The notes beneath the pieces are model-generated. The model saw only the letters and a list, made by a program, of their open reading frames with translations, was not told the origin of the DNA and did no database searches. The translations under genes and the position numbers were made by a program. Below, one piece after another: positions 25,753 to 39,099 of a DNA stretch of 64,000 nucleotides. The stretch's first letter is position 1, and each line of letters begins with the position of its first letter. Origin of the DNA: Vanilla planifolia (taxonomy: Eukaryota > Streptophyta > Magnoliopsida > Asparagales > Orchidaceae); NCBI GenBank assembly GCA_023846275.1, contig CM043872.1, forward strand, positions 30,990,670-31,054,669. The letters run 5' to 3'.

Positions 25753-26328
25753 CAATAATTTGAAATCCATTTCAATGATAATTATAATAAAATTTTAAAG
25801 ATTTTTTTTAAAATAAATATAAATTAATATTTGTATATTAAGTTGTACATAAAAAATAATAAATTTAGTAAAAGAAAGTTTAATTGTTAAAAATATTATC
25901 TCTTTCTTTTTTTAATATGTACTTTTTATGTCCAAACAATTAGGATTTTTTAAACATTTATATAAAATTTTTTAAATGTAGCATTAACATAGTAATAATA
26001 AAATGAATATTTCATAATATAAAATTATAGTAATATAGTGAATTAATTTTTCAAAGTGAAGTAGAAAATTTATGATAACAATAATTTTGTATTTCAACTT
26101 CAATATTAATAAGATTGTTAAGTTGAAAGCATTGCTTTCATTAAAGTAACGATAATGAACAGTGGAGTAGAAGCTTTTGGCATAGATAAAAATGTCAGAC
26201 CCCATGAGTTTGAAAGATAATATTTGAGCTTAACAATAATAAATACTTATTATAATATTATTATATGTCATTTTGGTGTATTTTATATATTACATTTATA
26301 AAATTGAGACTTGATGATCACAAAACAA
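25753..26328. repeat. AT-rich dispersed repeat, copy A
   Basis: About 575 bases recurring at 28110-28685 and in part at 26868-27062. Shared words include TTTCAATGATAATTAT, TTGTATTTCAACTTCAATA, GTAGAAGCTTTTGGCATAG and GAGTTTGAAAGATAA. No coding capacity. Confidence 0.8.
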
Positions 26329-26867
26329 TTAAGTAGTTTAATAAATATTTAAATTACTTAATTTTCTAACAGCTTCAATGACTTTACGAATGAAGGGATA
26401 CTCTAATGATGTACAAATTATTCAAAAGAAAAATATTTACCTTTTATCATAAAATCCAATGATGCATTAAAATTTATATATTACATTAATAAATGTGTCC
26501 CTATGCATTAAATGAATAAAAAAATCTATAGTATACAAAGTTTTTAAAATTACATTTTTACAATACAATAATCTTTGTACTTAACTACATTATATTGATG
26601 TCACATATAATATATTTATCATTCATGTATTATACGTAAAATCCTATTTATGGTACATAAGTGCATTATATTCATATCCTTGTATTAAGAGAATTGCATA
26701 CAATATATTAAAAAAATGATAAAATTTTATCCTTTTATTTTAAGAAACTATTATGATTTTTTAATTAAAGAAATAGTTTTTTTTGCTTATGTATTAAGAA
26801 TTATTAATTATATTCAATATTTGTTTTCAACTAAAATTTTTTATTTTATATTAATTTTGTTGAATTA

Positions 26868-27062
26868 ATTTTTCAAAGTAAAGTAGAAAATTTTATGATG
26901 ACAATAATTTTGTATTTCAACTTCAATATTAATAAGATTGTTAAATTGAAAGTGTTGCATTCATTAAGATAACAATAATGAACAATAGACTAGAAGCTTT
27001 TGGCATGGATAAAAATGTTGGACCCCATGGGTTTGAAAGATAATATTTGAGCTTAATAATAA
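26868..27062. repeat. AT-rich dispersed repeat, partial copy B
   Basis: About 195 bases matching the second half of copies A and C closely (for example TAGAAGCTTTTGGCATGG, then CATGGGTTTGAAAG). By eye it is closer to A than to C. Confidence 0.8.
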
Positions 27063-28109
27063 TGGAAAGCCATTGAATTAAGGGACCTTTTCAAACTTAG
27101 ACAATTTCAATATTTCACTGAAGCATATGTTTGAACATGATACTTTTAAGCTATTTTTAAAAGAAAAATAAAAGTAACAAGATAGTGAGAAAAAGTAATA
27201 TTTATTTATAAGATATGTTTTTACAAAATATTACTAATTATTAAAAAAATTATGAAAGGTATTCGACACGTTGTTTTCTTTTTGAGATTTAAATTAAAAT
27301 AATTTTATTTGCAAAATCATTAACTAATAATCTTAATAAATGGATACTCATATAATTTTCTTTATCATGTTATTTTTTTATTAAATTATATAATGAATTA
27401 AACTATAAAAGAAATAACGTGGATATTTATGTAATATTTTTGTTGCTTTTTAATGTATTTTGTCTAATGTTTAAATTAAATTTTATTAGATTATGATTTG
27501 GTTGGCATAATAGAATTATAAAAGATTAATTTTATCATAGTTTAATCAGTTAATTTAATCGAGATATTAGAACGACTTATTTTTTGATAATTTCACATAT
27601 TGTTAGCAAGTAATTCTTGTTAACTTATTGAATTTATCAAATATTATATCATTGTTGTAGATCTTAATAAATTTAAAAATTTTATATTTTACCTATTTAT
27701 TACACATATATTTATATATTGAATTATATTTGTAAAAAAATTTAAGTTTTTTATTTTTATATAAATATTTATGAGAAAAAATTTTGATATTTAATATTTT
27801 TTTTGTTTTTTAAATCTTCTAACTTAAGTTTTTATGGTGTGATCAACAAATAAAATTTGGATTTTAAAATAAAAAAATATAGCTAATAAATAACTATAAT
27901 AGTTTATATAATTTTGAAATAATATATTTAAAAAAACAATAATATTATATGTTTAAAAGTTTGATAAGAAATTATGTTTTATTTTGATATGATACTTCAC
28001 CAATAAAAAAAATTAAGGAAACGTTTTACAAATTAATTAAAATCCTAAATATTTAAAAGATAAAAATGGGAAAATATTTACAATATTTTTTCTACATTCT
28101 ATATTAATG
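27063..28109. other. AT-rich spacer between repeat copies B and C
   Basis: Almost pure A/T, no open frame of note. Confidence 0.5.
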
Positions 28110-28685
28110 AGAAAAATAATTTTAAATCCATTTCAATGATAATTATGATAATTTTTTTTTAAAAAATAAAATAAATATAAATTAATATTTGTATATTAAA
28201 TTGTACATGAAAAATAATAAATTTAGCAAAAAAAATCTAATTGTTAAAAATATTATTCCTTTCTTTTTTTAATATATACTTTTGTTATCCAAACCTTAGG
28301 ATTTAAAAAAATTATATAATATTTTTTAAATATAACATGAATTTATTAATAATAAAATAAATATTTTGTAATATAAAATTATATTAATATATTGAATTAA
28401 TTTTTCAAAGTAAAATAAAAAATTTTATGATATAATAATTTTTTATTTTAACTTCAATACTAAAAAGTTTACTGAATTGAAAACATTACTTTCATTAAGG
28501 TAACAACAATGAGCAATAGAGTAGAAGCTCTTGACATAGACAAAAATACCATATTCCATGAGTTTGAAAGATAACATTTGAGCTTAATAATAATAAATAC
28601 TTATTATGACGTTATTATACGTCCTTTTAGTGTATTTTATATATTGTATTTATAAAAGTGATACTTAATGATCACAAAACATTAC
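28110..28685. repeat. AT-rich dispersed repeat, copy C
   Basis: Full-length partner of 25753-26328 in direct orientation. The 2.3-kb spacing and copy length would suit an LTR pair, but no TG..CA ends, primer site or purine tract were found at the borders. Confidence 0.75.
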
Positions 28686-28957
28686 GAAAAAAATACTTAA
28701 TAGCTAACAAAAACATTGCATGAAATTGAATCATGAAAATGATTTAATTATTTCTTTGTTAGAAAAATATACACCATATAAAAATTATGACACCCAATTT
28801 AGAAGAAAGTATGGAAACAATTTTTCAACAAAGAGCATGGTTGGCCAACACAGCGCATCAATTAAATAAATTTAAGTCAACTTGGTAAATATAAAGTTTT
28901 CAAAGAATATGAAGGTACTGATGACGCCATCATTTTTGAGTTAAAGATTAAATACAT

Positions 28958-29154
28958 CTTGATGGAACCTCCTCTAGATCAGCATGTCGAAATATAGGAG
29001 CTCCATTTAATGAGGTGGTGGTTCTTGTAGCAACATTATCATAATAACTTCATCAACACATCTCAAATTATTATGTTGTATCTTCTGCAAGGTAGGACTA
29101 TATTCTACCAAATGAATATCAAGGAATTTAACAAATTCTACAAATTTTGATGAA
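28958..29154 (-). pseudogene. NDUFAF7/MidA-type methyltransferase, exon copy C (frameshifted)
   Basis: After a good acceptor (TTTTCTTGTAAAG, AG at 29156-29155) it encodes SSKFVEF, LDIHLVEYSPTLQKIQ and LRCVDE, matching the family's K-F-x-x-F ... H-L-V-E-x-S-P ... C-V-D-E run. At about 29041 the frame is lost; the neighbouring frame continues with LNGAPIFRHADLEEVPSR, the usual next block. No exon for the following conserved H-E-F-x-D-A-L-P motif is seen in the AT-rich sequence to the left. Confidence 0.82.
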
Positions 29155-29213
29155 CTTTACAAGAAAAAAAACTAATATTAGAAACTACAACTCTTAAGAG
29201 CATTAAACATTAC

Positions 29214-29324
29214 ACAGAGAAGGTCAACCATCAACGTTCCTTGTCCAGGACCAAGCTTGAACAAATTTACCTTGCTAGGCCACCCCATTTGCTCCCACAA
29301 GCACATTGTCCACACACCAATCAT
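29214..29324 (-). pseudogene. NDUFAF7/MidA-type methyltransferase, exon copy B (SAM-binding motif)
   Basis: Encodes MIGVWTMCLWEQMGWP and then LGPGQGTLMVDLLC. The family reads E-L-G-P-G-R-G-T-L at the SAM-binding loop; here the Glu before Leu and the Arg are replaced (Lys and Gln). The intron should end in CAG directly before ATGATTGG, but the sequence is TTTTCAA, so the acceptor AG is lost. The Cys at the end corresponds to a usual Arg, as from C-to-T decay of a CG-containing codon. The donor is also ambiguous (CTCTGTGTAATG). These defects support a pseudogene. Confidence 0.82.
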
Positions 29325-29607
29325 TTGAAAACACAATAATGATAAGAAAAAGTGGTTTTCTTCACAATGAAACATTAATCAAAACTTCCAAGAGCTCCAC
29401 TATAAGTACAAGAAGCCTAAAAGGATGTAATATAAGCTAGGGTAGATGATAGCCTTAGGTCTTATTTAGCAATCTCAAAGCAATAAAGTTCATTATCTTT
29501 TACATATGCTTCAATTCACCATTAAATTAAAATGAGATACCTATAAAAGTTTAAAACAAATTTCATATGCAATAATTAATTTGGAGCAAACCAAAAATTC
29601 ATTCTCA

Positions 29608-29757
<150 letters not shown>

Positions 29758-32700
29758 CTATTGCAGAAAACATTGTCAATGGGCAATTTATTTGTTCAAA
29801 CATAATAGAAAAAAATTCCAACAAAGCAAGAATTGATACAAACATGTAAAATGTAGTATACTCTAAGAAAAAAACAAAATGTCATAAACAATTGGAGGGG
29901 AAAATATCTCACAAAAGATCAAATGCAATATTTATGATAACAAAGAATGCAATGCAATTACAACTTATATAAGATTCTATTTTAGCAACTTTGTTTCCCA
30001 TTAGAAAAAATTGATGACCCATTAAGATATTAGCAATATTAAAAACTTTATATAAGATGCATTCCAGTGCCATAAACCCCAACAAAATGAAAGTTATTTG
30101 CAAAATCCATGTGCTGGTGCAACATCTAGTACCATGATTATAATTAAGAAAATAATTAACTATTGCCTTGTGCATGTCAACCTTATGAACTTTAACTTAC
30201 AAGACTCCCAATAACAATGCATTATGGCACTGAATATGTAACATTGTTGAGCATTTTCCACTAGTTATGCTAGAGTGTGAAATTACAACTATACTTCCAA
30301 TTGTTGAACACAAAATAAAAAAAAAAAAAAAAAAAAAGAGGAAAAAATGGTCATAAAAGTAGCCCCATCACCAACTAGATATGGTTAGGTTTATTCAAAC
30401 ACAGGTCCAAATTTCGTAACTCAATAATCACCATAATAAAAATAACCTAAAACACATAAGAGACTTTAAATCTAAAATAAAGTATCTTGCTTGCCCCATA
30501 CCATTTATTGAAAAATACTTATAATAGTTACTTAATCTATTATACTTGATAAAGATAAATTAAGAAGATTTTATAGATAAATCACACAAATTTTCTCTTA
30601 CTCCATATGAAAAGCTTATCATTTTAATTTAGATTTTATGTTATGTAATATCAAAATATAAGCATCAACTTTTAAATACAATGTCAGAATAAAACACCAA
30701 AAATGTAATATAAAAATTACTAAATATTTAACTAAATTATTTAAATTGTACACTTGTTCTCAACTCTAGCATTGTGAAAGTCCAAGTTGTTTTTATTTTT
30801 CATTTTCTCTTTTACTTATGTGTAACTTATGTTTTCCAAAGAGTCTTTAAGGAAAAACATTGTTTAATTTGTGAAATGATCATCTCTAAGAAGAGCTTAT
30901 GCTAAATATAATTTATTTTTCTTGAATTCATTGCAAATTTATCATATCATCTCCTCTTTGGTTCAATCCAGAACACAGTTTGCTTGAGAAATCAAAAGAC
31001 AAGACCAGACCAGACTAGCCTGACCTAACCTAACCCAACCCAAACAAAACCAGAGCCTTTGATATTGCTAGATGCACTATCGAAGTAACAAATGTTTGTT
31101 AAAATTATATATAATGCCATTATAAATATAAAATAATGAAAAAAAATACTTGATTTTAATAAAACAAATTTCTCAAAAAAATTTGAAATCACCCCAAGAG
31201 CTTATGAACTTTATATGCAACTTTTAATGGATAATAATTATTTTTGAAATAACAAAATCATACTAAAAAGTAAAATGACTAAGATATATTTGTATATTGA
31301 ATCAAATCCAAACAAAAATCAAATTAAAACCAAATCTTTCATGTTTATTCAAAAGATGTTAGTAAGACTTGAAATGTTTGTACTCTCAATCTTTCCAAAA
31401 AACCAACCTATCTCATAAAAGATAAAATTATCAAAAACACTCTTATGAAGTATATTAAGCAAAAATCAAACCAATCTAAACCTCATTTGACATATTCCAA
31501 TAACACTACTAACTTTAATGGGTCATACTCTCAATCAAATTTAAACCAAATCCATATAAAAAAAACTATCATAAGTCAAGATCTTGTAAAAATTACCCAA
31601 ACTTTGGTCAAGCCATATTCCAAATCAACACCAAATGTAAATGCAATCAACCTTTTTTGGGCATATATCTAATTAAATCATAAACCTACAAACATTTAAA
31701 TAGAATTTCAAAAAATTCTCAACAATCATTCAAGTTGTATTCACAATTACAACCTAAACCAAATACATATAAAAACTAAAGCAAAATTTGACGTGGAAAA
31801 AATCTTATAAAACTAATAATTGAAGAGATCACATATAATCAAACCACTTATTAAAATATTTTTCCAAATAGTTGGTGTGTCCTCCTTAATGTTTATTTTT
31901 ATAAGCTAACATGAACCTATTAAAAAATAGTTATCCTATTAGTAGGTGTTATCTCATAAAGCTACTAATTAAGGATTGCACATATACCCAACCCACCAAT
32001 TCATAAATCTTTATATAAACAAAATTTTTATCTGAACAACCCACATATGCTCGGTTAGTAACTCAACAAGATGCCTATCTTAATATCAATAAACTTACAA
32101 AGTCTTCTAAAACATCTTGGGAATAAGCATGTTCCCCAATCATCTCATGCACCACTAAGGCATACACAACATCACTATCCTAACTCTTGTTGAAACTAAT
32201 GTGAACTCACATGGTGCATGGAATACCTCTTTTCATTGATGCTGAAATTCCTTTACTTTCTTGATTGAAGGCTCTTTTGGTTGGATTTAAAATAATCTTA
32301 TAACCTTCCAATTCAAAATCTTAAGTGTTCAATCAATCATAATACTAAATTAAGACCAAACAGTCATAATAAATCTAATAATACATACACTATTCATAAT
32401 GAGAATATTACATCATACCTGATTTAGAAAACACCTTATTAAACAAATGTTTAGCATCATTATGTAAAAGGAATAAACTTCTTGTCTACTTAAGCTCCAT
32501 AACAAGGCAATTGATGGACCTTAGTTTTCAACTTCATAAGACTCAACATCTAGTTAGTTAAAATGTTCATATAACTCTCATTATCTAAGATATAATATCA
32601 TCAATAATCATATCATATTTTAAAATAAAAATAATATTATAGCACAAAACCATATCCAAATAAGTCAACATGCATCTAACATTTCTAACGTACATCTACA

Positions 32701-33173
32701 AAAGATACACCACGATATCCATCCATTACAATCACAAAGTAAATATAATTAATCCTATATACTCAACATACATATAACCTATCCTCAAGCTCATCTACTA
32801 AATGTTCAATGAAAATTTGAATTCTCAAACATTTTAAGATCTCTAACTTGATACTATTTAAATATCTATCTTATAATATAAACAAAGGATGAGTCTCAAA
32901 TAGATTCAAAAAATAAATCATAAATAATCAATAAAAAATGACAACACTTTAGTAGTAATAAGAAAATAAAACTATTAAAAAACTTTAGCAGTAATAAGAA
33001 AAATAATTTTATTTTTTCTTATTTCAATTTTTTTATAATTTTTCTCAATTACGACTCTATTTTTTATATGAACATTACCCTTGTTCACCACAACATATCA
33101 TATCCATATGCATAACAAAACTTATCAAAACATCTCCAAAAGATAATCCTCCATTAATAGGCATACATCAAAT
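29758..33173. other. Intergenic, no gene recognised
   Basis: AT-rich. The first exon of the NDUFAF7 copy (presequence) would be expected here but was not found. A poly-A run lies at 30314-30336. At 31000-31055 is a short array of AGACC/AGACT then CCTAA/CCCAA pentamers, related to the large array at 44.1 kb. The remainder shows no open frame that I recognise. Confidence 0.5.
31000..31055. repeat. Short pentamer array
   Basis: AGACCAGACCAGACTAG followed by CCTGACCTAACCTAACC and CCCAACCCAAAC; the first half uses the same pentamers as the array at 44.09-44.52 kb. Confidence 0.7.
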
Positions 33174-33900
33174 TGTAACATTCTTACTTTTTCTTTATTT
33201 TTTTTTGTTAAAAGAGCTTTTTGAGACGAGTCTAACGGTGTTTAGTTTATAATTTTTAGAGTTCTAAGGAATAAATTATGAATTTTTAAAGATTGGGATA
33301 GATTTGTAATATTGATGATATATTTGTAATTTTGTAAATGTCGGCATAGTTCAATTCATTTTGACAGAAGGTATATTTGTAATTTTAAAGTTGTTGGCTA
33401 TGCTGGGTATATATGTAATTTTAGGAATTTCGGAGCAGGTTTATTTCTCCAAGCGAAGGATATTTGTGTAAATAAAAAGTTGGGAGGGGGTGTTATGCAA
33501 AAATGCGGTTTACGGCAAGTCGGTTCCGACTGCGTTATAAAATCAGAAGCAGGGTGCGTTTTAAAAAGCATTTCTGTAAAGAACAATGATTGTGGGGAGG
33601 TTGCCGGAGTGCGAGGGCGAGATTTCCCACGACTGCCATTGTGCTCAGTGAGGTTTCGGCACGCTACAGTAACGGTCGACGAGGATTTTCGTGAATTCCG
33701 GCATGTGACGGTGACGGCCGGCATAGATATCCATAAGATAAGAGAATTTATTCGTCGTCAGGGTTATGTAAGTTTTCCGGGGAGCGGCGGAGACCGAGAG
33801 GGCGGAAGTTGAGCTTAAATCGACCGGTTCAGTGCGTGAACCGGCCAGTCCAGCGCCGGCGAAAGGTTTCGGTTTCGCCTGTCGCACAGAAGAGGGAGAG

Positions 33901-33903
<3 letters not shown>

Positions 33904-33955
<52 letters not shown>
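33904..33955. repeat. TA dinucleotide microsatellite
   Basis: About 25 uninterrupted TA units inside the solo LTR, preceded by a short GA run. Confidence 0.97.
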
Positions 33956-33958
<3 letters not shown>

Positions 33959-34561
33959 AATAGCAGAAAACCGGTCCAGGCTTTAGACCGGGTCACGTCG
34001 CTGAACCGGGTGCACTGGGCGCGACCGGTCCACGCGACATGAAACTAGAGAGAAATAAAGAGCGAAAACGAACTGTCTGGGAACAGCTTTTAGAAAGCTT
34101 TTCAGCGCGAGCAGTCCAGCGTCGTGCACGAGAGGTCCAGTGCCCACTTAAGCCGATTTTGGATTTTATTTTGGGGGTTTGTTTGGGAAAGATTTTCAGA
34201 AAGCATTTTTGGTTAATGAACATATTTTAATTTGTGACCATGGCCTTGTAAGATGTCAAGAAGACAAATTAGAAGTAGACAAGAAAATTTGGTACAGCAA
34301 ATCCAAATAGATAAATTCCTAACCCTGTGATGTAGCATAATATCATATGTTTTTACATGGTTTCTTATGATCACATGGTGCTTTGGTTGTTACTTATGCA
34401 TTTGCATGAAAACTGAAAAAGAAGAAATAACATGATATGATCATGAAATAAAAAAGAAAAAACAATATGGAAAGAAAGGTCTTTTGATATGGCATAATTG
34501 TTTGGAATTATGATTGGAAATGGTAGTAAAAAATAGATTCCCAGATAACGTTATCCTCACC

Positions 34562-34770
34562 ACTAGGCTCAGCGTGTGGGATCACAGGGTATCGATCTTC
34601 GAATCAGATATCTGCCTAGTGTTATGTGCTATAACTCCATGATGATTACACCAGGCTCAGCGTGTTGGATCGCAGGGTATGGTACCATACCTACCTGGCG
34701 GCACTAGGCTCAGCGTGTTAGATCGCAGGGTATCGATCTTTGGATCAGATATCTGCCTAGTGTTATGTGC
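34562..34770. repeat. Degenerate tandem repeat inside the solo LTR
   Basis: AGGCTCAGCGTGT recurs at about 34565, 34653 and 34706; the first and third copies continue with GGGTATCGATCTT and end in TATCTGCCTAGTGTTATGTG. Such subrepeats are common in LTRs. Confidence 0.8.
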
Positions 34771-35267
34771 TTGGTTGGATGCTGGCTGGATAGATCCAGA
34801 TGATAGTACGTCAAAGGGAATCGAGCCCAGTAATAACACATCTATAAGGAACTGGCATTTCTTTTGGTTTTTTTTGTGATTTTTCATCTGGTATTATATA
34901 TGATATCTAGTATGGTTTTATCTTTATACATATGATTGATCTTCATTGTTCATGGTATTTTGATATCTCTTTTTCATACTTGGTTAGTTATTGTGATTTA
35001 TCTACTGAGATGTGTAAAATCTCATTTAGTGCTTACATCACAGGTTATGAAACCACTGCACCGAGAGATGGGAATGGTGCTGCTACAGAAGAGCCATTTT
35101 CAAGAGATAGTTATTAAATGTTGAAAACATGCCTTTATATATATACTTTGGATTTTGGAGTTGGTGTTTGTCTTACCGAAGGGTTCCCACCTTGGGTTTT
35201 GTTTATTGTCCTCATTATGATGACAATTTTGTTATTTAGAGATACGTGTTTAGGTGGGGGCTTGACA

Positions 35268-38200
35268 CAAACAATTAACATTTATATTATATCTCACTAA
35301 TATGATTTTAAAAACTACACCCAACCATGCAGTGCACCCAAAGATGACCTAATGATACTCATTAACATAGGTCATAAAATCACACCCAAGATTCAACGAT
35401 CTAAAGGCAAATTAGTGATAATTTTATAAGAAGTCCCAATTCCCTTAAAGCACAACCAATCACACATCATTTGACATTATATAATATCATAATATGATCT
35501 AAAATCATTCTCAATTGCCCTAAAAACCTATAATTGAGCCAGAGACAATGCTAGCATTGTCTACCTACCATGCTCGAGCCATAACATCATAAAAAAATTC
35601 ATTTTTCATGTAATTATACCATATCAAATTATAGCAAATCATATACTAAAAATCAATAACTCATAACCCTATCATCTCTCATTAATACACAAAATTATTA
35701 TGTAATATCAAATGATACAAATGCATAAATTCATAATTTTTTTGTTTTTCATATTCTAATTCTCACCATATTCAATTAACAACTATTTATATTTTCTATG
35801 CATGCAAATCCCAAAAAAAATCATAGAAATATCATTGATATTAAATCAGGCAAATCTCAAAGATAATAAGATAAAAAAATCAAAAAAAATATTTTTATAT
35901 ATCAGATATTCTTGTACATATCAATATATTATAATATGAAGTACATATTTTTATTATCATGACATGTTTAAAGAATAAGATGATAATCAAACATACTCAT
36001 ATTATTATTATTTAATTTATCAACTTCTTCTATTTGATGATGATAAACTTCTTAGATGGACTTCACTTTTTGATCCTACACATTAAAAATCATAAAATCT
36101 CATAATTATATAATATTTATCTTTTTGCACTCTATTATAGTTCCAAACAAACTAAATCTGATTTAATCACAAAACCTAAGTTATTTAAGATGATATATCT
36201 CAAATTCTACAAAATACATAAATAAATTTGAACTCTTACAAAAGAAACATATGTACATTGCTTACATAAGTTGTAATTTTCTTGCAATTCTTTGAGATCC
36301 AAAATTTCCCACTATAGACCTCCTTTTTGCCCTAAATTTCTCAAAATCAATCAACTATTTTTTGCTCCTCTTCCTTAATCAAACCAAACCTAGGGTTGGG
36401 GTCTCCATTTAGTTTAATTACTAAATCCTAAAATTCTAGAGTCAGTTAACAACACCACTCTAAATCAAGTTCATGGGCATATGATGACAGAACAAAGAAT
36501 TAAGGCTTTAATATTACTAGAGGTCTCCAATAAAAAAAGTACTAAAGGTTCTCCATGATGTAATCCAACAATAACAGTGATTAAGCTCCAGTTAAGGTTT
36601 TCATTAGTAAGACAGATTATGGTTGAGTGAAAGTGGAAAGTGGCAAAGCTTATGAGTGAGTCAGCTAATTAGTTAAGTTAAAATTAGAGTTTTGAAGAGG
36701 TAAATATATTAAGTTAATTAATCTTTTTATTAAAATAATAAATTTATAAAATCTTTAATAATTTCAAATAAATTTTAATTGAAATGAAACAAGCATCTTA
36801 TACTCATTCCAATGAACTTTATCTAAAAACATAATCATTTCAAAATCTAAAATATTTGTTACACATCATGTTTTTTAGACGTATTACAAAAATTATTTTT
36901 TTTTTAAAACCACATTAACATTTTCAAACTATTAAAACCCCAACACTGAGATAAATCTTTTTATTTATTTTACATTAACATTACCACAATAGATCAAATT
37001 TTGAGTATTATAATCCAACAATTCCCAAATCTAACACCCCGATTGGCGATTTTGTCCTAGAATTAGCTAATGTTTCTCATCATTGTCCATCAGAATTTTT
37101 TTTGCACCATCAGGCCTACAGGAGCATCATCTACCACTTTCTCATCATTGGCACTGGTCCCTTGCAATATGTATGATGACATGTTTCTTACACTACCATC
37201 AATCTTTCTTATAAAAAATACAAGATAAGAAATAATGATCAGATGATCAATAGTTTTACATAACAAGCAAAATCCTCTAACATCACAACTATTTACAGAG
37301 CAAATCCTAACACTTGAAAATTCAATGCAAAAGAATTGTGTAGTCTTGAACAATTTATTGAGCAAAGAATAAAAGCAAGCACAATAAACACTTACCTATG
37401 TATCCAAATTACTTAACTCAAAGTATGTAAGACAAGTATTACAAATCAACACAGTAGCTCATTCACTTGTTGTAAAGATAAAAATTATAAATAATGAGTA
37501 ATGCATTAAAAGAATTATTCGGCAAAAAAATAAACATTGAACTTCTCTGACATCTAAATCAACTACACAAGGAAAAAACAATACATATGAAAGAATACAT
37601 ATGACTTGAAAAAGAACGATACAAGTCATACACGAAAACACATTCAAAGTTCAACAATTGATTTGATAAAATTTATTTTTCGTATAAATACATTATAAAG
37701 TTTAAAAGTGATGACAATTAATATAGAACACTTGAAAAGAAAATAAAAGTTATACAATCTATTTAGGTGTTGAACAAAGCAATAATGATCATGAAAACAA
37801 CTTGAACAATAAAGACCATGTCAATTAGAAGTAAACCTTCACTTAAAAATTTCATATTTTACTCAACAAATATTATAAGCATTTCCCCAAGTAGAAAGAT
37901 TGAAGAATACATGACATTACTAGACCAAGTTAGAGTAGAACCTTATACATGGTTTTCAACATTATCAAAGTAAATTATAAAAGAATGGAATTCATCAAGA
38001 TGAAGGAACTCGTCCACATTCCCTTTTGGTAACTTCATCATTCACTTGGATCTCATTCATAAATTTCTCAAAAACTTCATGTCAAATAAGATGAAAGGAA
38101 ACCAACAAATTCTATGAAGTAAATTAATAACCAAAAAGGCCAATTAGGAAAAGTTAAATAACAAAATGCAACCAATGATACCTAAAAGAAAGTATCTTTA

Positions 38201-39059
38201 ACTTGTACTCCATCAGGATTTAAAGAGGCCTTTAACTAGCACTCCATATTGATGCAATTCTTATCGAAGTAATCAGCATATAAAAAATAATAAGTAAAAA
38301 AACTAACTTAAAATTAGCACTTGTATTACAAGCTAAAGCGATAGCAAATGCAAGGATATCAAAACATCAACTAAAAGAACAAAAAGCATAGCCCAATACA
38401 CTATCCAAGAGACTATAAAGTTTGCAAAATACTATTGTCCTTAAAATTCTCTTATGATCCTTTATTGTTATAAGTAGGTTAAAGAAATAAAAAAAAGAGC
38501 AAATAGAAGTTATCTTGAAATTGTCAATCCTTAATCCCTTTAAGATCTTCATTAATTGAATCTACATCAAATATGTGACTAATGAAATAAACTTTAAAAA
38601 CTTATAAAACATGATTCATGCTATTGATGTTGTTTGATTATGATAGTAAAGTTTTCATAACCTTTGTAATTCATGAACCATAAGAGAAGTCCTTACATTG
38701 CTAAAAGTGCAAAACTATTCATCAATTGCACATCTCATTCACGTTATCGAATGCTTTATTAATCCTAAGTAGAACAAACATATAGTATTATACAACAAAA
38801 ATCAATATCCGTATTACTTAAAATATTGCTAGGAGAGGTATAAATATGAATATGAAGAAAAATTCATAACTTGGAAATCCTATACATACTCATAAAATTA
38901 TTATAAAAAGATTAATTATAAAACAAATAACTTGCTAGTTTATACATGACAATATGCAATTTTGGAATATCATTAGAACATAAGTAAACTTAAAAAAATT
39001 TAAGATTCATCAAAAAAACATAAAAGTTATAATTTTATTAAAGAATGTATTACAAAACT
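35268..39059. other. Intergenic; possible exon-like segments
   Basis: Mostly AT-rich and unassigned. On the minus strand, short coding-like segments occur at about 38170-38225, 38015-38098 and 37090-37207 (see findings). No family was recognised, so no gene is called. Confidence 0.35.
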
Positions 39060-39099
39060 ACTGAGTGTTGAAGCTACCTTAGAAGTGGTACTAACCTGA

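Larger units (their letters stand above)
33174..35267 (+). repeat. Solo LTR of a Ty3/gypsy element (2.09 kb)
   Basis: Starts TGTAACATTC and ends GGTGGGGGCTTGACA, the TGT..ACA termini common in plant gypsy LTRs. Flanked by CAAAT on the left (33169-33173) and CAAAC on the right (35268-35272), a five-base target-site duplication with one mismatch. The GC-rich stretch 33400-34180 gives overlapping open frames on both strands (33480-33812, 33398-33724) that are composition artefacts. It contains a TATA-like TTATAAAATC (33535-33544), a TA microsatellite and three copies of a GGCTCAGCGTGT unit. No second LTR or internal region is attached. The orientation is inferred from the terminal sequences. Confidence 0.72.

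Noticed and set aside
25753-28685. LTR element bounded by AT-rich copies A and C
   Set aside because: No TG..CA ends, primer-binding site, purine tract or coding remnant, and a partial third copy lies in the middle.
31017-31050. Interstitial telomere-like repeat
   Set aside because: The units are CCTAA and CCCAA pentamers, not the plant CCCTAAA heptamer, and grade into AGACC pentamers.
33398-34230. Cluster of overlapping GC-rich open frames on both strands (up to 110 codons)
   Set aside because: They lie entirely inside the solo LTR, overlap each other in several frames and include the TA microsatellite as a Tyr-Ile run. No family resemblance.
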